A stretch of DNA of 11,831 nucleotides, taken from assembly GCA_017431585.1 (NCBI GenBank), contig JAFRKU010000012.1, positions 1-11,831 of the forward strand, read 5' to 3'. Shown piece by piece: positions 4,589-11,831 of this stretch. The notes beneath the pieces are model-generated. The model had not been told where the DNA came from, did no database searches, and was given only the letters and a program-made list of their open reading frames with translations. A program made the translations under genes and the position numbers. This DNA comes from a bacterium (GTDB lineage Bacteria; Patescibacteriota; Microgenomatia; UBA1400; PJMF01). Numbering within the stretch: position 1 is the first letter of the stretch; each line of letters begins with the position of its first letter.

Positions 4589-5645
4589 ACTATCGTATTC
4601 TCAGTGGCTGCGCCAAGAATTGTACATTGCCTATTTATTCGCCCGTCATCACAAAAGATCCACCGTTAATCAGCTGGATTTTGAATTGCACTTGGAAAGT
4701 AATATCGAAGAATTGGTAAATGCGATTGCTACTCGGAATTATCAAGTTCATCCTGGCATTGCTTTTGTTGTCGACCGTCCCAAAATTCGCGAAGTTTTTG
4801 CGGCCACGTTTCGCGATCGCGTGGTCCATCATTTGGTCTATAATCACATGTTTTTTTACTGGGAAAAACATTTTATTTATGATTCTTATTCTTGCCGCCC
4901 TAAAAAAGGCACACATTTTGGCATCAAACGTATTCATACTTTTATGCGCCGCGCCACTCGCAATTACACTCGGCCGGCTTGGATCATGAAAATGGATATA
5001 TCTGGATATTTTATGCATATCAAAAAAGATCTGGTTTGGCAATTCTGTCAGCGTATGCTCGATGATCCTACATTTACCCAAACGCCAGATAGCAAAGATT
5101 TGCTGCGTTACTTGCTGCCCATTATTATTTTCCATGACCCCACGCAAAATGTACGGCTTAAAGGTCGACCAAAATTATGGGCTCAATTGCCACCGGGAAA
5201 ATCGCTCTTTCATACTCCCCGAGATCGTGGTTTTCCCATCGGTAATCTCACCAGTCAATTGTTTTCCAATATTTATTTAAATGAGCTCGATCAATTTGTC
5301 ACTCATCAGTTGCACATTCCGTATTATGGTCGCTACGTAGATGATTTTATCTTGATACACCAAGATAAAAATTATTTATTACATTGCCGCCAACAAATTC
5401 GTGATTTTTTGAGCCAGCGCCTCTTTCTCACTTTGCACCCCGTAAAATTTTATCTTCAACCTGTCACTTACGGCGTGGAATTCATCGGCGCTAAAATATT
5501 TCCGCACCAAGTTATCGCCAGCTCGCGCATAAATCGACGCCTAGAAGAATTCATTGATACTACATATTTACAAGACCAATGTCACCGTTGGGAAAATTCA
5601 CTGGCTAGCTATTGTGGGCATTGGGTATCATATGACCGCTGTTAA
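4578..5645 (+). CDS. DGR-type reverse transcriptase
   Basis: This 355-residue enzyme makes the mutagenized cDNA from the template RNA. Visible RT motifs in order are IREVFAATFRDRVVHHLV (70-87), the catalytic MKMDIS with D140 (137-142), GFPIGNLTSQLFSN (218-231), YVDD with D255 and D256 (253-256), and VEFIGAKI near residue 300. The motif-4 form IGNLTSQ, ending in SQ where retroviral, group II intron and retron RTs usually have SP, is the established signature of DGR RTs and is tied to adenine infidelity. The length is typical. There is no maturase, endonuclease or integrase domain. The ATG at 4578 lies inside the end of the accessory gene, with GTGGAG about seven bases before it. Both catalytic aspartates and the signature are intact, so the enzyme looks active. 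Confidence 0.96.
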   Translation: MPVELSYSQWLRQELYIAYLFARHHKRSTVNQLDFELHLESNIEELVNAIATRNYQVHPGIAFVVDRPKIREVFAATFRDRVVHHLVYNHMFFYWEKHFIYDSYSCRPKKGTHFGIKRIHTFMRRATRNYTRPAWIMKMDISGYFMHIKKDLVWQFCQRMLDDPTFTQTPDSKDLLRYLLPIIIFHDPTQNVRLKGRPKLWAQLPPGKSLFHTPRDRGFPIGNLTSQLFSNIYLNELDQFVTHQLHIPYYGRYVDDFILIHQDKNYLLHCRQQIRDFLSQRLFLTLHPVKFYLQPVTYGVEFIGAKIFPHQVIASSRINRRLEEFIDTTYLQDQCHRWENSLASYCGHWVSYDRC

Positions 5646-5665
5646 ACACTGTCCTTGCATAAATT

Positions 5666-5693
5666 TTGCCATTCGCCCAAAATGTGATATAAT
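5666..5693 (+). promoter_or_regulatory. Promoter of the cyclophilin gene
   Basis: TTGCCA (5666-5671) and TATAAT (5688-5693) are 16 bases apart. Seven bases separate the -10 box from ATG 5701, predicting a leaderless transcript and excluding the upstream in-frame ATG at 5554 inside the RT gene. Confidence 0.75.
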
Positions 5694-5700
5694 GCCCACC

Positions 5701-6459
5701 ATGAAAAACTTTTTGCAATCATCCCTCAATCGCAGCGCCGTCATCATCCTGGCTCTCGTCTTGATGGCTTGCGTGGCCGTCGCGGCTGCCAATTGGTATC
5801 AAACGCGCCAGCGCGCCGCCAGTACTTCTTCAACCGCCACCCCCGACACCGAATACGCCCAACTACAATTTGTCGATGGCCAGGAGATGAACGGCACCAA
5901 CGTCACACTTAGTGCCGACGTCAACCAACCACCTGCCATGCTGCTGCCGCTTAAAACTATCAGCGACTTTGACGCCACCGATAGCGCCACCACCGCCGTA
6001 ATTACCACCAGCCGCGGCCCCATCACCCTCCAGCTTTTCGCCCAGCAAGCACCACTCACGGTGGCGAATTTCGTTTCACTCGCTCGCGCGCATTTTTATG
6101 ACGGCTTGCATATTCACCGGGTGGAGCCCGGCTTCGTGGTCCAAATGGGCGACCCGCTCACTCGCGATACCACCGATCCGGCTACCTTGAGCACTATGGG
6201 CACCGGCTATCCTGGCTATCGGCTGGCCGACGAATTCGGCCCGGGTCTCAGCCACGATCAAGCTGGTATCGTTTCCATGGCCAATATCAACGCCGACGGC
6301 AACTATCCGAATTCTGGCGGCAGCCAATTTTTCATCACGCTCGCGCCCGCCACCTATTTGGACGGCCGCCACGCCATTTTTGGCCAAGTCACAGATGGTT
6401 TAGATATTTTAGAAAAGTTGCAGGTGGGGGATGAAATTGTGGGTGTGGCCATCAAGTAA
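5701..6459 (+). CDS. Membrane-anchored cyclophilin-type peptidyl-prolyl cis-trans isomerase
   Basis: This 252-residue protein has an N-terminal hydrophobic segment (about 12-30) and then a Ser/Thr-rich linker. The segment contains LMAC, a near-lipobox, so it may be a lipoprotein or a signal-anchor protein facing outward. Residues 98-252 are a cyclophilin domain: the catalytic-loop HRVEPGFVVQMGDP (139-152, with R140 and Q148) and GGSQFFITLAP (206-216) followed by YLDGRHAIFGQV (219-230) are family hallmarks. It should catalyse proline isomerization during folding of exported proteins. The active-site Phe of FHR is Ile here, and the Trp often found before LDG(K/R)H is Tyr, as in many bacterial forms. 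The gene overlaps the next one by 29 bases, indicating an operon. It lies directly after the DGR but has its own promoter, so a link to the DGR is not implied. Confidence 0.9.
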   Translation: MKNFLQSSLNRSAVIILALVLMACVAVAAANWYQTRQRAASTSSTATPDTEYAQLQFVDGQEMNGTNVTLSADVNQPPAMLLPLKTISDFDATDSATTAVITTSRGPITLQLFAQQAPLTVANFVSLARAHFYDGLHIHRVEPGFVVQMGDPLTRDTTDPATLSTMGTGYPGYRLADEFGPGLSHDQAGIVSMANINADGNYPNSGGSQFFITLAPATYLDGRHAIFGQVTDGLDILEKLQVGDEIVGVAIK

Positions 6460-7621
6460 GCACCAGCGGCCGTCAGGCTGGCGGCTGCTCGCCGTCGTGG
6501 CGCTCACTCTCGTTTGCCTGCTCGCCTTCGCGTTCTATCGCTGGTCGCGCACGGAATTTTGCCTCGTGTTTTTACTCCAAAACTCCGACGAAGTGCGCGC
6601 CACCGGCGGCTTTTTGGGCTCGCTGCTAACCGTCACCACTCGCGGCGCGCACGCCACCACCTACCAATTCAGCGACGTCTACGATTTAGACGCCCAAATC
6701 GCCACCTTTCCCTCTGCCCCAGTAGGGGTGCGCACCTATCTCACCGGTGGTCTCGATCAGCTTCATTTACCAGACGCCAACTGGGAGCGCGACTTCCCGG
6801 GAAGCGCGGCGCAAATCTCCGATTTGCTCGCCCGCGCCGGGCAGTCGCGCCCCGACCTCATCGTGGCGGTCAACTCGCATTTGCTGGAAAAATTGTTGGA
6901 TTTCGCCGGCCACCGTTTCCACGACGTCCATGGTCATTTGCTCACCGCCACCAATTTTTCCACGCTGGCGCGAGTTGACCACCGCCTCGGCAGCCGCGAG
7001 CGCGCGCCCAAAACAAATTTTCAAAAAAATTTGTTCGCGCAATTGCGCGACTGGTACACCAGTTTGGGCGCGCGCGACCGTCTCTCTCTTTTCCGGTGGC
7101 TGTGGCGCCAGCGCCACACTCGTGACTTCCAACTCTGGGCTCAAAACAGCGCGCTGCAAGCAATTTTTGAGTTGTTAGGCGTAGGCGGACAGTTGTCCAC
7201 CGATCGTTCCCATACTCCAATTTACGTGGTCCATTCCAATGTTGGCATCAACAAAGCCAATCACGCCACCACCCAAACGGCCTCCATCGTCATGTCCGAT
7301 GATACGCACACTCTCGTTCACTTACATATTCGCAATGATAATCCGTTAGACGAGCACGCTCTTATCACCGATCGTTTGCATTTTGCTGATTACTTGCGCT
7401 TTCTTGTTCCCCCCAGCACACAATTGGATAAAGTTTTAATTATGCGCTCCGATAGTGAGCAAACAATAGTCGTCAGCGACTTTGATGAGCGCCTTATAAC
7501 TGATTCGCACGCCCACTCGTGGCACGAATTTGGTTTTCTCACCGTCACCAACGAAAGCACGCACACTGACCTCTACGCCTGGCTCCGAAATGCGCACCAT
7601 CCAATTTTAGCTGATAATTAA
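6431..7621 (+). CDS. DUF4012-family membrane-anchored extracytoplasmic protein
   Basis: This 396-residue protein has a single strong hydrophobic helix at about 17-37 after a basic start, so most of it should be outside the membrane. The region after the helix carries the DUF4012 pattern: FLLQNSDEVRATGGFLGS (47-64), SDVYDLD (81-87), LPDANWERDFPGSA (113-126) and PDLIVAVN (141-148). DUF4012 proteins are common in Patescibacteria and in some Gram-positive groups, often near envelope genes. Their biochemical role is not known. The gene starts within the end of the cyclophilin gene. A G-rich stretch sits directly against ATG 6431, too close for an ideal binding site, so TTG 6437 or GTG 6443 in the same frame is possible. 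The 3' third is visibly more AT-rich than the 5' part. Confidence 0.78.
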   Translation: MKLWVWPSSKHQRPSGWRLLAVVALTLVCLLAFAFYRWSRTEFCLVFLLQNSDEVRATGGFLGSLLTVTTRGAHATTYQFSDVYDLDAQIATFPSAPVGVRTYLTGGLDQLHLPDANWERDFPGSAAQISDLLARAGQSRPDLIVAVNSHLLEKLLDFAGHRFHDVHGHLLTATNFSTLARVDHRLGSRERAPKTNFQKNLFAQLRDWYTSLGARDRLSLFRWLWRQRHTRDFQLWAQNSALQAIFELLGVGGQLSTDRSHTPIYVVHSNVGINKANHATTQTASIVMSDDTHTLVHLHIRNDNPLDEHALITDRLHFADYLRFLVPPSTQLDKVLIMRSDSEQTIVVSDFDERLITDSHAHSWHEFGFLTVTNESTHTDLYAWLRNAHHPILADN

Positions 7622-7624
7622 AAT

Positions 7625-7654
7625 TTGCACTTGCCCGTGTAATTGTGCTATACT
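7625..7654 (+). promoter_or_regulatory. Promoter of the histidine kinase gene
   Basis: TTGCAC (7625-7630) and TATACT (7649-7654) are 18 bases apart. Seven bases lie between the -10 box and ATG 7662, again predicting a leaderless mRNA. Confidence 0.65.
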
Positions 7655-7661
7655 ACTACAT

Positions 7662-9800
7662 ATGTCCAGTTGGGCTTTGTATATTGCTATCGCCATTTTA
7701 TTGGTCACCGTCGGTTTTTTCGTTTACCGTCGCGAACCAAAACTTAGCGCCTACCAATTTTTTTGGTGCCTTTCGGCTCTGTTGGCCGCTTGGTTGCTCA
7801 TTAATTACGGCTCCATTACCGCCACCGAACCCGACACCTTTTTGCTTTTCGTCCGTTTGGTGATGGTGGTGACCAATTTAATGATGATCATCGTCTATCT
7901 TTTTTCTTTAACTTTCCCCAAACGTCCTTTACGTCTGGCTGTCCGCTATCGAATTATCCTTTTTGTTTGGGCATTTTTTTTAACTCTGCTCAATTTATCA
8001 CCTTTTGTCTTTCCCACTTGTCACCTCGAAGGCGACGCCCTCAATCCTGATCCTAGTTGGGGCATGCTTTTTGATGTGGCCAACATGTTGGGCTTTTTGT
8101 ATTTTTCTAGCGTCCACTTCTATCGTCTCTCCCGCAAAAGCCAAGGTTTGGAAAAAATCCGTCTCACTTATCTCACGGCCAGCTTAACTGTCAGCCTCAG
8201 TATCGCTTTTATTACCAATGTCATCTTGCCACTTGTTTTCCACAATTCTGATTTCATGAATTTCGGCATTGGCGCTATGAGTCTGGTCATCATTGGTGCT
8301 ACCGGTTACACCATGTTGAAAAGTTCTTTTGCTAGTTTAGATTTTGTCATTGCCAAAATTTGTTACTACATCAGTCTCGCTGTTATGTTGCTACTTCCCA
8401 TTGGTTACGCCCATTTGCTCCAACAAATGTGGTGGCTCGACATCATTTTTTTTGGCGCCTGGTTAGTGACTTTCATTTTTATTTACGAACACTTCGATAA
8501 ATTTTTGGTGGCCAAAATCGTCAACCACGGTGCCGATTGGCAGACAGAATACGACAAATTTTTAGACAATGTGTCTCAAGAACTAGATTATCATCAAATC
8601 ATTGATGGCACGCTCAGTTTCCTCGATACTCTCATTAAAAATCACGGCAATTTATTTATTGCTGACTTTTTATCAGACAATAGTTTGCACAGCATCGGGG
8701 AACTGAAAGTCAACGAAACCACCCGCTCTGTCATCGGTCAAATTGAAAAACTTTGGGACGCTGGCCAGTGCGAACCGCTCATTTTGGAAGAACTAATCGA
8801 TCGCCGCCAAGTCAAGTATCGCAGCCTGGTCAAATACATGAAAACCAATCATTTGGCCGCCATTTTTCCTCTGGCGTATTACCGAGAATTCAAAGGCGTG
8901 CTGCTCATGAGTGCCAAGCGCAATGGTAATCCGTTTTTTATCCAAGATATTAATTTAGTGCGCAAAACCATCAATGAAATTGCCCCCCTGCTCAATCAAG
9001 CTGCCATTCATCAGTCCACCCTAGAATTCAACAAATACTTAAAGCGCCGCGTCGATGCCGCCACGCGCAAACTCCAAAAAGTCAACGCCCAACTGGTCGT
9101 CGCCGACAAACTCAAAGACGATTTCGTCAGCGTTGCCAGCCATGAACTGCGCACTCCTATGACTGCTATCAAAGGTTACTTGTGGCTGGTGGCGCATAAT
9201 AATCAGCCTGCCAAAATTGCCGAAAACCAAAAATACATCGAAATTGCTCTGAACTCCACCCAACGCCTCATCAATTTAGTCAACGATATGCTCACCATCT
9301 CTCGCATCGAAGGCGGCAAAATGACGCTCCATCCGCAGCGCCTGGACGCCCGCACCCTCTTGCACGAGGCTCACGCCGATCTGCTCCCGATAGCCACCGA
9401 CAAAAAACTGGACTTCGCCGTCAAAGCGCCCGCCCGTCCGCTCTGGATTGCCGCCGACAAAGACAAAGCCCAAGAAGTCTTGCATAATTTGGTTGGCAAT
9501 GCTCTCAAATTTACCACCGCTGGCGGCGTTACTTTGCGCGCCCGGAGTGATGCTGATTATGTTTATTTGGATGTCACCGATACCGGTTGTGGCATCGATC
9601 AAGAAGATTTCCAAAAATTGTTCCAAAAATTTGCTCGCATGGAAAAGTCTTACGTCAAAATCAAAGAAACCGGCACCGGCTTGGGCCTGTATATCTCTCG
9701 CCAAATCATGACGCTCCATCACGGCGGCATCACTTTCAAGTCCAAATTAGGCAAAGGCAGCACTTTTACAATTTACTTCCCAAAATGTAAAAAACTGTGA
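7662..9800 (+). CDS. Polytopic membrane sensor histidine kinase
   Basis: This 712-residue protein has eight or nine hydrophobic segments in residues 1-276, like the multi-helix N-terminal sensor region of several orphan kinases. Residues about 290-450 may be a GAF-like domain, and a coiled stretch (about 455-485) follows. The kinase core is complete: H-box VASHELRTPMTAIKGYL with phospho-acceptor H494, N-box HNLVGNALKFT (608-618), G1 DTGCGI (640-645), F-box region (LFQKFARM, 653-660) and G2 GTGLGLYIS (671-679). It should autophosphorylate H494 and pass the phosphate to a response regulator. No regulator is encoded in the window, so the partner and the signal are unknown. The start is fixed by the leaderless promoter. 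The last codons overlap the promoter of rpsT. Confidence 0.93.
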   Translation: MSSWALYIAIAILLVTVGFFVYRREPKLSAYQFFWCLSALLAAWLLINYGSITATEPDTFLLFVRLVMVVTNLMMIIVYLFSLTFPKRPLRLAVRYRIILFVWAFFLTLLNLSPFVFPTCHLEGDALNPDPSWGMLFDVANMLGFLYFSSVHFYRLSRKSQGLEKIRLTYLTASLTVSLSIAFITNVILPLVFHNSDFMNFGIGAMSLVIIGATGYTMLKSSFASLDFVIAKICYYISLAVMLLLPIGYAHLLQQMWWLDIIFFGAWLVTFIFIYEHFDKFLVAKIVNHGADWQTEYDKFLDNVSQELDYHQIIDGTLSFLDTLIKNHGNLFIADFLSDNSLHSIGELKVNETTRSVIGQIEKLWDAGQCEPLILEELIDRRQVKYRSLVKYMKTNHLAAIFPLAYYREFKGVLLMSAKRNGNPFFIQDINLVRKTINEIAPLLNQAAIHQSTLEFNKYLKRRVDAATRKLQKVNAQLVVADKLKDDFVSVASHELRTPMTAIKGYLWLVAHNNQPAKIAENQKYIEIALNSTQRLINLVNDMLTISRIEGGKMTLHPQRLDARTLLHEAHADLLPIATDKKLDFAVKAPARPLWIAADKDKAQEVLHNLVGNALKFTTAGGVTLRARSDADYVYLDVTDTGCGIDQEDFQKLFQKFARMEKSYVKIKETGTGLGLYISRQIMTLHHGGITFKSKLGKGSTFTIYFPKCKKL

Positions 9801-9806
9801 TATAAT
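9777..9806 (+). promoter_or_regulatory. Promoter of rpsT (and probably lepA)
   Basis: A perfect TATAAT (9801-9806) directly follows the kinase stop codon, with a weak -35 candidate TTCCCA (9777-9782) 18 bases upstream inside the kinase gene. Seven bases separate the -10 box from ATG 9814, predicting a leaderless transcript. Confidence 0.7.
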
Positions 9807-9813
9807 ACCCCAT

Positions 9814-10056
9814 ATGCCAATTTTGAAAAATGCTAAAAAGGCGCTGCGCGCCAGCGAACGCAAACGAGTCATTAACCGTCAAGTGAAAACTCGCGTTAAA
9901 ACTTTCACGGACAAAGTGCTCAAAACTCGCGCCGCTGCCGACGTGCCCGCCGCTTATTCTGCTATCGATAAAGCAGCTAAAAAAAACTTGATCCACCGCA
10001 ATAAAGCTGCTCGTTTGAAGAAAAAAGTTGCTCAAGCAGTCGCCGCCAGCAAATAA
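9814..10056 (+). CDS. rpsT: 30S ribosomal protein bS20
   Basis: This 80-residue, strongly basic, Ala/Lys-rich helical protein matches bS20: MPILKNAKKALRASERKRVINRQVKTRVKTF is the conserved first helix, and the AIDKAAKKNLIHRNKAARLKKK stretch is the typical C-terminal part. bS20 binds 16S rRNA early in assembly of the small subunit. The length is normal for the family. It is followed after 33 bases by lepA, another translation gene, so the two are probably co-transcribed. The start is fixed by the conserved MP(I/N) beginning and the adjacent -10 box. Confidence 0.95.
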   Translation: MPILKNAKKALRASERKRVINRQVKTRVKTFTDKVLKTRAAADVPAAYSAIDKAAKKNLIHRNKAARLKKKVAQAVAASK

Positions 10057-10089
10057 ATTTTGTCCGCCCTCGTCCGGCAGAAAGGGGAG

Positions 10090-11831
10090 ATGACCTCAGT
10101 TGAGTTAATTCGCAATTTTTCCATCATCGCCCACATTGACCACGGCAAAACGACCCTTACCGATCGCCTGCTGGAAGCCACCGGCAGCGTCGGTCGCGGC
10201 GCCGCCACTCGGGTCATGGATTCCAATCCCATCGAAAAAGAACGCGGGATCACCATCAAACTCGCTCCCGTGCGCATGAACTACCAAGGCTATCAGCTGA
10301 ATTTAATTGATACCCCCGGTCACGTCGATTTTTCCTACGAAGTTTCTCGCTCGCTGTCCGCTTGCGAAGGCGCTCTCTTAGTGGTAGACGCTACCCAAGG
10401 TGTCCAGGCCCAAACGCTTTCCAACTATTACAAAGCCAAAAATTTAGGGCTAAAAATTATCCCGCTGATCAACAAAATCGATCTCCCGGTCGCCGACGTG
10501 GAAAAAGTCACCCTCGAGCTCATGGACGCTTTCGACTTTGCCCCCGAAGACGTCATCGCCTGCTCGGCCAAAACAGGGGAGGGTGTAGACCAAATTTTAC
10601 CGGCGATTATTAAACGTATTGGCCCGCCAACCGCCAGCCCTCTCACTCAAACTGCCCCCGACTTGCCCGCCCGTGGCACGATTATCACCGCCACTTTCGA
10701 TCGCCACCGCGGCGCCATTGCCTACGTCCGCCTCTACCAAGGCACCATCCCCCATCGTGATCGCTTGGCTTTCTTATCCACCGGCCAAGACTTTGCCCCG
10801 CTGGAAATCGGTTGTTTCTCGCCCGACATGACACCTCTGGCCCAATTGTCCTGCGGCGAAGTCGGCTACATCGCCACCGGCCTCAAAGACATCCGCGCCC
10901 TGGCCATCGGCGACACGCTCACTACTTTTCCTGTCAGTCCCACCGTCGCCCCGCTGCCTGGCTTCAAAAAAGTCCAACCCGTCGTCTACATGGAAATTTA
11001 CCCCATTGATGCGGATTTATTCCCCGAACTCCAAGACGCCGTCGTCAAACTCTCCTACCATGACGCCGCGCTGTCCTACTCGCTCACGCACTCCAATGCC
11101 CTGGGCTCCGGCATCAAAGTCGGCATTTTGTGCATTTTGCACGCCGAAATCGTTCTCGAGCGCCTCCACCAAGAATTCAATCTCGATCTGATCGCCACCG
11201 CTCCCACCGTCGACTATTTGGTCACACTCACCACCAGTGAGGACATCCACGTCTTCACCCCCTCGGATTTACCGGATCCATCGCAAATTTCCTGTATCAA
11301 AGAGCCTATGGTCCGCCTCGAAATTTTTACCCCCGAAGCTTTCGCCAGCGACATCATCCAATTTGCCCGCGCTCGCCGCGGCGAACTTCTCGAATCAGTT
11401 TTCCAAGCCGGCAACATGAAAATCGCTTTCCGCCTGCCTTTAAGTGAACTGATCACCAATTTTCACGACGAACTCAAATCATTAAGCTCCGGCTTCGCCT
11501 CACTCGAATACGAACCTGACGGTTACCAGGAAGTTGACGCCGTCAAAGTCAACATTCTGCTGGCCGGCGAACAAGTGGAAGCCCTCAGTTTCATCACCCT
11601 TCGTGACCAAGCAGAAGCCCGCGGCCGCGACATGGTCGCCAAACTCAAGCAAGTTGTTCCCCGCGCCATGTTTGAAATTCCCATTCAAGCCGCCGTGGGC
11701 AGCAAAGTCATCGCCCGCGAAACTCTGCGCGCCTATCGCAAAGATGTCACCGCCAAACTTTACGGTGGCGACGTCACCCGCCGCCAAAAATTGCTCAAAA
11801 AACAAGCCCGCGGCAAAAAACGCATGAAACA
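10090..11831 (+). CDS. lepA: Elongation factor 4 (LepA GTPase), C-terminus cut by the window
   Basis: The frame is open from ATG 10090 to the window edge (580 full codons). G-domain motifs are all present: G1 AHIDHGKT (14-21), G2 RGIT (52-55), G3 DTPGH (74-78), G4 NKID (128-131) and G5 SAK (159-161). The LepA C-terminal pattern is also visible: FQAGNMKIAFRLPLSEL, then a basic tail ending in ARGKKRMK at the edge. Relatives run roughly 15-20 residues further, so only the end is missing. EF4 is a ribosome-associated translational GTPase linked to back-translocation and to initiation or biogenesis under stress. AAAGGGG lies only two bases before the ATG, unusually close for a binding site. TTG 10060 in frame is a less likely start. 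The overall gene is GC-rich. Confidence 0.95.
   Translation, partial: MTSVELIRNFSIIAHIDHGKTTLTDRLLEATGSVGRGAATRVMDSNPIEKERGITIKLAPVRMNYQGYQLNLIDTPGHVDFSYEVSRSLSACEGALLVVDATQGVQAQTLSNYYKAKNLGLKIIPLINKIDLPVADVEKVTLELMDAFDFAPEDVIACSAKTGEGVDQILPAIIKRIGPPTASPLTQTAPDLPARGTIITATFDRHRGAIAYVRLYQGTIPHRDRLAFLSTGQDFAPLEIGCFSPDMTPLAQLSCGEVGYIATGLKDIRALAIGDTLTTFPVSPTVAPLPGFKKVQPVVYMEIYPIDADLFPELQDAVVKLSYHDAALSYSLTHSNALGSGIKVGILCILHAEIVLERLHQEFNLDLIATAPTVDYLVTLTTSEDIHVFTPSDLPDPSQISCIKEPMVRLEIFTPEAFASDIIQFARARRGELLESVFQAGNMKIAFRLPLSELITNFHDELKSLSSGFASLEYEPDGYQEVDAVKVNILLAGEQVEALSFITLRDQAEARGRDMVAKLKQVVPRAMFEIPIQAAVGSKVIARETLRAYRKDVTAKLYGGDVTRRQKLLKKQARGKKRMK

Noticed and set aside
4635..5147. 170-codon minus-strand frame opposite the RT gene
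   Set aside because: It is antisense to conserved RT motifs and its product resembles no family I know. It is a shadow frame.
4578..5645. Reverse transcriptase of a group II intron or retron
   Set aside because: There is no maturase or endonuclease domain, motif 4 reads IGNLTSQ, and a matching TR/VR pair lies next to it. All of this points to a DGR.
5554..5700. Upstream ATG at 5554 as the start of the cyclophilin
   Set aside because: It overlaps the RT gene, the promoter lies downstream of it, and the signal-like N-terminus begins properly at 5701.

Overview
The window reads as a bacterial chromosome segment, most likely from the Candidate Phyla Radiation (Patescibacteria). The clues are a DUF4012 membrane protein, a Lon-type ATPase without a protease domain, apparently leaderless promoters, and a compact gene layout. 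No single marker proves this assignment. All recognised genes are on the + strand and use TGA as a stop, so the code is standard.

The centrepiece, at about 1.3-5.65 kb, is a complete diversity-generating retroelement (DGR). Its first gene (1479-3068) encodes a secreted, cysteine-rich repeat protein ending in a C-type-lectin-like (DUF1566/FISUMP-like) domain. The last 145 bases of that domain's coding sequence (variable repeat, VR, 2917-3061) match a non-coding template repeat (TR, 3539-3683). They differ at 21 positions, and 20 of these are template adenines. After the TR come a fusion of a MutS-domain-I-like module to an Avd-like four-helix domain (3752-4588) and an overlapping reverse transcriptase (4578-5645) with the DGR signature IGNLTSQ and a YVDD active site. 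Together they should copy the TR with adenine mutagenesis and rewrite the ligand-binding face of the surface protein.

The non-coding DNA of the DGR is rich in structure. The leader of the variable gene (about 1317-1466) holds long stems that cross or exclude one another, like a pseudoknot or RNA switch next to the ribosome binding site. A long branched hairpin and a GC-rich terminator-like hairpin follow the VR. A 15-bp inverted repeat with a 4-bp extension brackets the TR, and could close the template RNA into a large loop that joins its 5' region to the spacer before the accessory gene.

The flanks are housekeeping or envelope genes. Upstream is the Lon-like AAA+ ATPase (94-1152), followed by twin hairpins. 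Downstream are a membrane-anchored cyclophilin (5701-6459) overlapping a DUF4012 protein (6431-7621), a polytopic orphan histidine kinase (7662-9800), ribosomal protein bS20 (rpsT, 9814-10056), and elongation factor 4 (lepA, from 10090), which runs off the window just before its C-terminus. Four genes that start transcription units have a -10 box ending only 6-7 bases before ATG, which implies leaderless mRNAs. The DGR accessory and RT genes are visibly more AT-rich than several flanking genes, consistent with horizontal acquisition of the cassette.
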